Source of the DNA: Mytilisepta virgata
Lineage: Eukaryota; Mollusca; Bivalvia; Mytilida; Mytilidae
Reading direction: 5' to 3'
DNA: 64,000 bases
Assembly (NCBI GenBank): GCA_028015205.1
Contig: CM051516.1
Span: forward strand, 62,996,230-63,060,229
Shown: piece after piece, positions 55,266 through 64,000 of the stretch
Layout: every line of letters starts with the position of its first letter
Position numbering within the stretch: the stretch's first letter is position 1
Program-made: the position numbers and the translations under genes
The notes under the pieces: model-generated
The model's input: the letters and a program-made list of their open reading frames with translations, nothing else
Told to the model about the DNA's origin: nothing
Database searches by the model: none

Positions 55266-57449
55266 TACCACAGAATCGGCCCATTAAGGGTTAAGTGGAA
55301 TGATCCTTAGGGTATCTAGTATATTAACCGTTGAGAAATATGGCCACCACGGCTAAAAATACAACATAGGAGGTTATATCTCCAAAACTGAATCATTCAA
55401 AGCAAAACTGACATGGGGGGTAAAAATTTTCATCAGGTCAAGATCTACCTGCCATGACATTTTCAGACAAATTGGTCAACCCTTTGGTGGGTTATTGCCA
55501 CTGAAGTGTTAATTTTAAGGAAATTTTGCAGTTTTAGGTTATTACCTTGAATATTATTATAGAAAGAGGCAAACTGTAAACAGCAAAAATTTCAGCAAAG
55601 TAATATCTACAAGTAAGTCAACATGACCAAATTCGTCAATAGACCCCTTATAGGAGTTTTTGCCCTTGAAAGATTATTTACATGTAAACAGTAATTATCA
55701 GTAAAAATAATGGTCTGACATATTGTCACAGATTTTTAGAGCATAAATTGAAATAAATTAAATGGAAGCTGTACAAGTGAAATGGGGATTTAAGGGTTAA
55801 GGTCATTGAAAAATCCATAGTAACAGATGGAAAAGTCCTTAGCAACTAGATATATTTGTGTTCAGGAGCCTACAATTTACCTGTTTAAGTCAAAACCCCA
55901 TGGCCATTTGAAACAAACTTGCTTGGGATCATTGGATGGTCTTCTACAAAGCTTATGTTTTTGGTTCTGATCCAAATTCAACATGGCTGCCAGGGCCATT
56001 TATGTGCTCTGATTGGCTGAAATTTCAAAAATCTTCTTCCTTGAAACTACAAAAGCAACTGAATGTTATATTGGAGGAATGATCCTTACATTGTCCTCTA
56101 CAAAGTAAATATTTTTATCAAATATTTGTTCATAAATTAACACAAAATAGATCAAACAGAGCTCCTTTCAGTCAAAGAAGTTAACCCCAAATCAACACTT
56201 GTATGCGAACGATCTCGTCTGCTGACTTTATTTAATACACAAAACAATAAAAAATTAACAAATAATGTTACATATTTTTTAATAATATGCCTGAATGATA
56301 AGATAATGGTCCTTAACAAAATTGAAGTTTTTGGTGCCGATCCAAAATTCAAAAACATGGCTCCCAGGTTTATTTATGCACTCTGATTAGCTGAAATTTC
56401 ACAAATCTTCTCTGAAACTACAAAAGCAACTGAATTCTTATATTGCAGGAATGATCCTTACATGGTCCTCTACAAAGTTTATGTTTTTTGTGCTGATCTG
56501 AAATCCAAGATGGCTACCACCCCAGGAAACATTTAACATGGGATCCTACGGGAAATACATACTTGTCAAGAACCGTTTAACAGATATAAGTTATATTATG
56601 CCTGAATGATAAGATAATGGTCCTTAACAAAAAGGATGTTTTTGGTGCTGATCTGAAATTCAAAATATGGCTGCCAGGGCCATTTATGCATTTATTTACT
56701 CTGATTGGCTGAAATTTCAAAAATCTTCTTCTGTTGAATTCAATTGAATTGTTACATTGCAGGAATGATCCTTACATGGTCCTCTACCAAGTTTATGTTT
56801 TTCATGCCAATATGAAATCCAAGATGTCTGAAACTACAGAGCCAGTTGAAACCAAACTTGGCAGAAATGGTCCTATGTAAGAATTGTGTCCGATGACCCA
56901 GAATGTAAACCAAGATGGCCACCACAGCCGAACTCAGTTAAACATAGGGCCCTTTGGGAAAATCCATTAAAAAATCCAAGATGTCTGAAACCACAAAGCC
57001 AATTGGAACCAAATTTGGCAGAAATGGTCCTTATGTGGTCCTCTTTCAGAAGTATGTCTGATGACCCAGAATGTCAACAAAGATGACTGTCACCTCAGAA
57101 CTTAGTTTAACGTAGGACAATAAAGAAAAATTTATTAAATAATCTTCTTGTCTTAAACCCCTAAGCCAATGGACCTTAGATGGTCCTCTTTCAGAATTGT
57201 GACTGATCATCATACCTTAAACTTGATCATCATACCTTAAACTTGGCCATTTGGAACCAAACTAATGCCAGCAATGGTCCTCTTCAGAATTGTGTTTCAT
57301 AACCTTGAATGTCAAATAAGATGGCCACCACATCCTAACTGTTTCACATTAATTGCACCTATACTGCTACACTTAAATTTTCAGTCATGCTGAAGGTGGA
57401 CAAGTATAATTTAGGTGAGCGATACAGGCTCTTGAGAGCCTCTATTTAC
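55266..57449 (+). mobile_element. Family A element, 5' end not seen
   Basis: The body has ACATGGCTGCCAGGGCCATT and tandem units of ~160 bp through 56000-57390. The 3' end AGGTGAGCGATACAGGCTC-TTGA-GAGCCTCTA is at 57412-57446. No AGCTCACC hairpin was found at the left. Confidence 0.55.
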
Positions 57450-58358
57450 AAATAAGTCCATTTCTCAATAAATGTTATAAATGTATGTAGACCCATCATT
57501 TTTGGTCTATAGATAGTTTTTGGTGTGGTCATACCAGTCTGAGACCTGTCAGCTTACCTTGTACACAGTTTTAGGCTTGAATGACATGCATGAGATTTTT
57601 GAGACAAATTGTCCCCTGATCATTACTATTTCTTTTAACGCATTTTCCTTTGACTTGCAATGTAGAGTACAGATAATAATCTTTATTCTGTGTCCATGCA
57701 CATGCTCAGGCGAGACATTTAGTGTGTCCACTCTTGTGTATTGAAGGACTCCATTGCCTGTATAGATATTTGGAGACTGAATATGAATTAACTTGTACTA
57801 CTCCGTAATATTTTTTTTTAAATGTGCCAATTCATGTTTGTACAGTCATTTGGAAGACATTTCACCCCATCCAGAAGGATCCTTAACCTTTACTTGAGGT
57901 CACCTGGTTAAATAGTTGTTTTAAATTTTAGAGATCAACATGCAGTAACTTTTTCTACATGCGTAGAAAATTACCAACAAAATTTCATTCTTAAATCCTT
58001 TGTTTCCTGTTTAATTGGAAAATTCTGAACAGCTTCATATAGGTTATTTTTCTGCATATTTTATTGTCAAATAATTTTGATTGTTCCATTTTCACTAGTC
58101 ATAAAAAACAACTACAACTTGTTCTTCTCATCATAAGTTTGAGGCTGAAAAAAAATGTTAAAGAATACCTTTACGAGCATTATTGTACAAAAGAACGTAT
58201 TTAGAATTTGATGCAGCCTTTAAATATTTACAACATAATTTTTCATTTCACTCCAAGATGATGCAATTTTCATTTACTTGTGTACCTCCTCTTTACAGTT
58301 TAAAAGGAAAAACATACATGTATATTTTTGTGAAAATTTCTGTAATATTTTTTTACAG
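57450..58358. other. Intron before fourth exon
   Basis: A family J-like unit (AGACCCATCATTTTTGG, ATAGATAGTTTTTGGTG) occurs at about 57490-57530. The rest is AT-rich and leads to acceptor AATATTTTTTTACAG at 58358. Confidence 0.45.
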
Positions 58359-58428
58359 GTAAATGCTGTTAACACAGAGGGTACTGATGGTGTAGTAGAG
58401 ACATTAGTTTACTATTCACCTCCTGGAC
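58359..58428 (+). CDS. Internal exon, end of FN3 domain and linker
   Basis: The acceptor is TTTTTTTACAG and the donor is GTAAGT. It is in phase 0 at the start and phase 1 at the end. The product VNAVNTEGTDG then VVETLVYYSPPG supplies the V-x-A-x-N-x-x-G motif that ends FN3, followed by the Pro-Pro-Gly linker typical before the next FN3 module. Joined to 13564-13703 and 19328-19423 it gives a complete FN3 domain of about 100 residues. The upstream intron is about 39 kb. Confidence 0.75.
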
Positions 58429-58598
58429 GTAAGTAGAAAACTTTATTTACAATTTTTTCATGGTTGTATGGTCTTTAATTTATCTGTTTCAATCTCTTAG
58501 TGTGACCCACAGATCAGATGTACTTTATATATGGTCATCAACACTTGACTCATTTGATTCATGGAATCTACTGGAATGTGAATGTAACAACACTTTCT

Positions 58599-60068
58599 AG
58601 CTCACCTGTCCTAAAAGGACGTGAGCTTTTGCTATCACTTGGCGTCCATCGTCCGTCCCTCGTAAACTTTTTCAAAGATCTTCTCCTCTGAAACCACTGA
58701 ACCAATTACATCCATACTTAGATTGAATGATCCTTAGGGTATCTAGAATAAAGTTGTGTTTTTTATTATTGTCCATTGAGAAACATGGCCGCCATGGCTA
58801 AAAATAGAACATAGGTGAAAAATGCACTTTTTTGTTCATATTGCAAAAAACTAAAGTATGAGCAAAATTGACAAGAAGTAAAAATGTTTATGAGGTCAAG
58901 ATCTACCTTCCATGAAATATTCAGACGAATCGGTCAAGCCATTTTGGGTGATTGCCCCAGAATTTTTAATTTGAAGGAAATTTTGCAGTTTTAGGTTATT
59001 AACTTGAATATTATTATAGATAAGGACAAACTGTAAACAGCAAAAATGTTCAGCAAAGTAAGATCTACAAATAAGTCAACATGACCAAAATCGTCAATTG
59101 ACCCCTTGGGAGTTTTTGCCCTTGAAAGATTATTTTATATGTAAACTGCAACTATCAGTAAAAATAATGGGCTTACATATTGTCACAGATGTTTTAAGAG
59201 CATAACTTGAAATAAATGGTAGCTGTACAACTAAAATGTAGGGTCATGGTCATTGAAAAAGTCCATAGCAAGGACAGTATAATTTACCTGTTAAAGTCAA
59301 AAAGAAAGGTCAAGAGTCAAGGTCAATGAAAAAGTCCATGGCAACTGATGAAAAACCATAGCAACCATATATATTTTGATTGAGGACCCTATTATTTAGC
59401 TTTCTAAGTCAATATGGAGGGTTAAGGGTCAAGGTCATCTGTCAAACGGTTTCTGACAAAAAATGTTTGTATGTATTTCCCATAGGATCCCATGTTAAAT
59501 GTCTCATTAACATCTTTTTGTCAGAAACCGTTTGACAGATGGAAGTAATATTATGCCTGAATAATCAGATAATGGTCCTTTACAAAATTAATGTTTTTGG
59601 TGCCGATCTGAAATTCAAAAACTTGCCTGCCAGTGCCATTTATGCACTCTGAAATTTAAAAAATCTTCTTCTCTGAACCTACATAAGCAATTGAATTATT
59701 ATATTGCAGGAATGATTTTCGTCATAAAAATTTAAATGATAATGATAAATGGATAGATATTTTCTTTTGTAATTTTATTGTCTTGTGTGTGACAAATTCT
59801 CAGATGGCAAGACATACACATAAATTTCCAGTTGCAGCATTTACCTTGGCTGACATACATCAACTAATATGGCCACTGTTGTCAAAATTAGAAAAATTAC
59901 AAAAGTAGATATTCAAAAATCATCTCTGAAACTGTTGGGCCAGTGGAAATAACAAATGGGCAGAATTGATGGTACTTAGTTGGTCCCCTTTGATAACCTT
60001 GGACATATAAGATTATTGTTTCTAATAAAATCAAAATCAGTCAAAACTATTTTAAAATCTTCTCCTTT
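58599..60068 (+). mobile_element. Family A element, 3' end replaced by family I
   Basis: 5' hairpin AGCTCACCTGTCC-TAAA-AGGACGTGAGCT, then body as in 9366-10235 (CATGGCCGCCATGGCTAAAA, AGCAAAGTAAGATCTAC). It has no 3' end: it runs into a family I 5' hairpin in a T-run at 60066. Confidence 0.6.
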
Positions 60069-62084
60069 TTATACGACCGCAAAATTTTTGCGGTCGTATA
60101 TTGGTATGACGTTGGCGTTGGCGTCGTCGTCGTCCGAAGACATTTGGTTTTCGCACTATAACTTTAGTATAAGTTAATAGAAATCTATGAAATTTAAACA
60201 CAAGGTTTATGACCACGAAAGGAAGATTGGGATTGATTTTGGGAGTTTTGATCCCAACAGTTTAGGTTCCAAAAAAGGGCCCAATAAGCATTTTTCTTGG
60301 TTTTCGAAGAAATAACCCTAGTATAAGTAAATAGAAATCTATGAAATTTTAACACAAGGTTTATGACCACAAAAGTAAGGTTGGGATTGTTTTTGGGAGT
60401 TTTGGTCCCAACAGTTTAGGAATTAGGGGCTAAAAAAGGGCCCAAATAAGCATTTTTCTTGGTTTTTGCACGATAACTTTAGTATAAGTAAATAGAAATC
60501 TATGAAATTTAAACACAAGGTTTATGACCACAAAAGGAAGGTTGGGATTGATTTTGGGAGTTTTGGTCCCAACGGTTTAGGAATTAGGGGCCAAAAGGGT
60601 CCAAAATTAAACTTTGTTTGATTTCAACAAAAATTGAATATATGGGGTTCTTCGGTATGCTGAATCTAACCATGTATTTAGATTTTTGATATTTGGGCCT
60701 GGTTATCAAATTGGTCCACATTGAGGTTTAGAGGGTCCAAAATTGAACTATATTTGATTTCATCAAAAATTGAATTCTTGGGGTTCTTTGATATGCTGAA
60801 TCTAACCATGTATTTAGATTTTGGATATTGGAATACCACAAAGGGGTGGTAAGAATTGTCTTTGGGAGTTATGGCTCAAACCGTTAAAGAATAAGGTGCA
60901 AAAAAGGGGGGGAAAGGATTTCCAGGTTAATGGACAATTAAGTACAAAACATAATTTAAAAGGCAGTGTAAGGTTGGTAATTGAAACTCATTTGAATATC
61001 TCACCTAAACTGCTTTTAAATTATTTATATTGGAAATTTGCCAAAAACTTTATTATTAATAAATTCCATTGGAAATTTGCCAATAACTTTAGTTTAATGA
61101 ACTTCATTTGAAATTTGCCAATATAAAATGTTGCTGATGAAGCTTTTTTGTTTATCTCACCTAAACTGCTTTTAAATTATGTATATTGGAAATTTGCCAA
61201 AAACTTTATTATTAAATTTCTGATTTATATATAAAAGCAAATAATAATGATAAGGCAAGAGATACACACCAAACAGGATGTGTAAATTATTATAATAAGT
61301 ATTGTGCAATAGCAAGAAATTTTCAATAGCACAGTATTGCACAATAGCAAGAAATCTTCAATTGCACATTATTGCGCAATAGCAAGAAATCTTCAATTGC
61401 ACAGTATTACGCAATAGCAATAAATTGATATTTGGGCCCGGTTATCAAATTGGTCCACATTGAGGTTTAAAGGGTCCAAAATTGAACTTTATTTGATTTC
61501 ATCAAAAATTGAATCATCAAAAATTGAACTATTGGGGTTCTTTGATATGCCGAATCTAACCGTGTATTTAGATTCTTAATTTTTGGTCCCGTTTTCAAAT
61601 TGGTCTACATTAAAGTCCAAAGGGTCCAAAATTAAACTTAGTTTGATTTTAACAAAAATTGAATTCTTGGGGTTCTTTGATATGCTGAATCTAAACATGT
61701 ACTTAGTTTTTTTATTATGGGCCCAGTTTTCAAGTTGGTCCAAGTCGGGGTCCAAACTTGGGACTCTTTGATATGCTGAATATAAACATGTATTTAGATT
61801 TTTGATTATGGGCCCAGTATTAAGTTGGTACAAATCAGGGTCCAAAATCACTCTTTGTTTGATTTTAACAAAAATTGAATATATGGGGTTCTTTGATATC
61901 CCGAATCTAACTGTGTATTTAGATTTTTGGATTTTGGGCCTTGTGTTTAAATTTATCCACATTGAGGTCCTTAATGTCCAAAATGAAACTTTGATTTCAT
62001 TAAAAATTGAATTATGGGGGTTCTTTGATACAACTGTTCAGGGTTCGACTTCATCTGTCGTATCAAGCTGGGCAGCGGAGCATT
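60069..62084 (+). mobile_element. Family I element, copy 2
   Basis: The 5' hairpin is perfect: TACGACCGCAAAA / TTTTTGCGGTCGTA. The body parallels 48222-50537. The 3' end has GGTTCGACTTCATCTG, TCGTATC, hairpin GCTG-GG-CAGC and GGAGCATTTT. A family A 5' end begins 11 bp later. It has no coding capacity. Confidence 0.72.
61297..61428 (+). repeat. ~35-bp tandem repeat inside family I
   Basis: About four units containing GCAATAGCAAGAAATCTTCA and ATTGCACAGTATT. Related single units occur in copy 1 near 49550 and 50250. Confidence 0.65.
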
Positions 62085-62094
62085 TTATTTCATT

Positions 62095-63772
62095 AGCTCA
62101 CCTGGCCTAAAAGGCCATGTGAGCTATTCTCATCACTTGTGTCTGTCGTCGTCGTAAACTTTTCACATTTTTATCAACTCCTCTGAAACCACTGAACCAA
62201 TTTAAACCAAACTTAAGTGGAATGGTCCTTGAATGGTCCCCTTTAAAAATATGTTTGGTTTTTCGGCGCGCCATCCAATATGGCTGCCATGGTCAGACAT
62301 AGTTTTTAACATTTTCGTTATCTTCTCTGAGACCATTAGGCCAATTTGAACCAAACTTTGGTGGAATGATCCTTGGTTGGCCCTTTTAAAATTTGTGTTC
62401 AGTTTCCCCGATCGCCATCCAACATGGCCACCATGGCTGGGCTTAGTTTAACATTGAGCCTATGGGAATTTTACTTTTTCGTCAACTCCTCTGAAGCCAT
62501 TGAACCAATTTAAATCAAACTTAAGGGGAATGGTCCTTGGATGTTTTCCTGGGGGAGCCTCGATGGCCGACTGGTCTAGGTGGTTCATCATGACTACTAC
62601 TAATCACTAGCCTGTTAACGCTGGGGTTGTGATTTGAATCTCACCTGTGGCGATGTGTGTTCGACTCCGATCTTAATTGACAAGGATTGCCAATTTTCCT
62701 ACAGAAGGTTGGTGGTTCTCTCCGGGTACTCCGGCTTCCTCCACCAATAAAAACTGGCCGCCGTGAAATGGCCAAAATGTGCTGAAAACAGCACTAAACC
62801 CCAAGTAAACAAACAAAAGGTTTTCCTGGGCGCCATCCAATATGGCTGCCATGGTTGGACATAGTTTAACCTTGGACCCTATGGGAATTTTAACATTTTC
62901 GTTATCTTCTCTGAGACCATTAGGCCAGTTTGAACCAAACTTTGGTGGAATGGTCCTTGGGTGGCCCCTTTCCAAACTTATGTCCGGCATCCCCAACTTA
63001 CAACGGGCATGGCTGCTGTTACTAAAATTAGAAAAGGGGGGGGTGAATTTCAAAAATCTTCTATGAAACTTCAAGGCCAGTTGCAACGAAACTTGGCAGT
63101 AATAGTCTTTAGGAGGTTCTCTTTCAGAAGGATGCCCGATGACCTGGACTGTTAACCAAGATGGCCGACACAGCCAAACTTAGTTTAACATAGGGCCCTA
63201 TGGGAAAATTCATTGAAAAATCTTCTTGTCTTAAACCACTTTACCAGTTGGAACCAGACTTTGCAGCAATGGTCCTTATATGGTCCTCTTTCAGAATTGT
63301 GTCCAATGACCTGGACTGTCAACCGAGATTGCTGCCACAACCAAACTTAGTTTAACATAAGACCCTTTGGGAAAATTCATTGAAAAATCTTCTTGTCTGA
63401 AACCACTTGACAAATTGGAACCAGACTTTGCAGCAATGGTCCTTAGGAGGTCCTCTTTCAGAATTGTCTGATTTCGTGGACTGTGAACAAGCCGAACTTA
63501 GTTTAACATAGGACCTTATGGGAAATTCACTCAAAAATCTTCTGGTGTGAAACCACTAAGCCAATTAGAACTAGACTTGGTAAAAATAGTCCTTTGATGG
63601 TGCTCTTTTAAAAATTTGTCCATTGAAATAGAATGTCAACCATTTTGGCTGCCACAGCCGAATTTAGTTTAACATAGAACCCTTTAGAAAAACCAGCCAA
63701 ATCTTTAGTCCTGCTCAAGATGAAAAGTTCAATGCAGGTGAGCGATAGAGGTTCTTTAGAGCATCTAGTTAC
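62095..63772 (+). mobile_element. Family A element with SINE insertion
   Basis: 5' hairpin AGCTCACCTGGCC-TAAAA-GGCCATGTGAGCT. Tandem units of ~165 bp run from 62170 to 63700 (CTTGTCT(G/T)AAACCACTT, CCGAACTTAGTTTAACATA). 3' end CAGGTGAGCGATAGAGGTTC-TTTAG-AGCATCTAGTTA. A complete SINE lies at 62556-62818. Confidence 0.7.
62556..62818 (+). mobile_element. tRNA-derived SINE, complete
   Basis: A box TGGCCGACTGGTCTAGGTGG, B box GTTGTGATTTGAATCTCAC, body CTCCGGGTACTCCGGCTTCC, tail AAGTAAACAAACAAAAGG. It interrupts a family A tandem unit between GGATGTTTTCCTGG and TTTTCCTGGGCGCC. TTTTCCTGG is present on both sides and is a likely target duplication of 9 bp. Confidence 0.75.
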
Positions 63773-64000
63773 TTAAGACCATACTTTGGTAGAATGGTCT
63801 TCAATTTGTCCTCTTGCAAATCAATGTCCAGGGTTATCAGCAAAAAATGTTCAAAAATTTTTTCTCCTGAAATTATTGAAAAAATTGAACACATAATTTT
63901 GTCGAATGGTCCTGTGATGATCACCTTTCAGAATGTAATCTATTTTACTGGATCTGCAGCAATAATTGTCTGCTTTTTTAAACATACAAAAAATCAGTGA
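63773..64000 (+). repeat. Family A-like unit at window end
   Basis: Contains phrases like those of A tandem units (TTGGTAGAATGGTC, TCTCCTGAAATTATTGAA), without ends. Confidence 0.4.

Noticed and set aside
61576..62110. Overlapping ORFs of 128 and 102 codons on both strands in family I
   Set aside because: They consist of the family I tandem units (GGTTCTTTGATATGC) in different frames, and the counterpart ORF in copy 1 (49143) is the same repeat.
1..64000. Autonomous Helentron/Helitron (Rep, helicase or OTU genes)
   Set aside because: None of the reading frames shows a HUH Rep motif or helicase motifs; all Helentron-like copies here are non-autonomous.

Overview
This window looks like intronic DNA of an animal gene in a repeat-rich, AT-rich invertebrate genome, most likely a marine bivalve and probably a mytilid mussel. 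The reasons are spliced GT-AG exons, poly(A)-tailed LINEs, tRNA-derived SINEs, and many short non-autonomous elements with hairpin ends and internal ~120-160 bp tandem units of the molluscan 'pearl'/Helentron-like kind. The species call is an inference. Nothing here looks bacterial or viral.

Host gene: four internal exons on the + strand (11572-11700, 13564-13703, 19328-19423, 58359-58428) join in a single reading frame. They encode the end of one fibronectin type III (FN3) domain, one complete FN3 domain, and the linker into a third. Domain-boundary introns are phase 1. The intron between 19423 and 58359 is about 39 kb, interrupts a single FN3 domain, and holds most of the mobile DNA. Neither end of the gene is in the window.

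Layout. 1-10235: nested Helentron-like non-autonomous elements (families labelled A, B, E, G, H). 10236-13982: introns around the first two exons, with one SINE. 13983-18754: second copy of the 4.7-kb family H element, carrying an 857-bp TIR transposon. 19924-24696: a nearly complete but frameshifted Ngaro-type (DIRS order) tyrosine-recombinase retrotransposon on the minus strand, with gag, RT-RNase H, recombinase and split direct repeats A1/B1-A2-B2. 24776-29936: stacked, head-to-tail arrays of families B, E, C and D, including three 357-bp units joined end to end. 31164-44665: family A elements, SINEs, and fragments of two LINE types. 42413-54295: a probable 12-kb composite nest. It holds a Penelope-like RT fragment split by a 5'-truncated L1/Tx1-like LINE (45209-52736), which is itself split by a 95-bp palindromic MITE and a 2.3-kb family I element. 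54296-64000: the last exon plus more family A and I copies and SINEs.

Most informative point: many sequence-unrelated families share one architecture. Each has a hairpin at the 5' end, the same sequence inverted near the 3' end, and then a second hairpin and a CTAGTT-like terminus. They insert into T-runs, stack on their own 5' hairpins, and occur as head-to-tail concatemers. Two of them interrupt LINE reading frames, so the empty site can be read directly. This fits rolling-circle (Helentron/Helitron2-like) mobilisation, but no Rep/helicase gene is present in the window.
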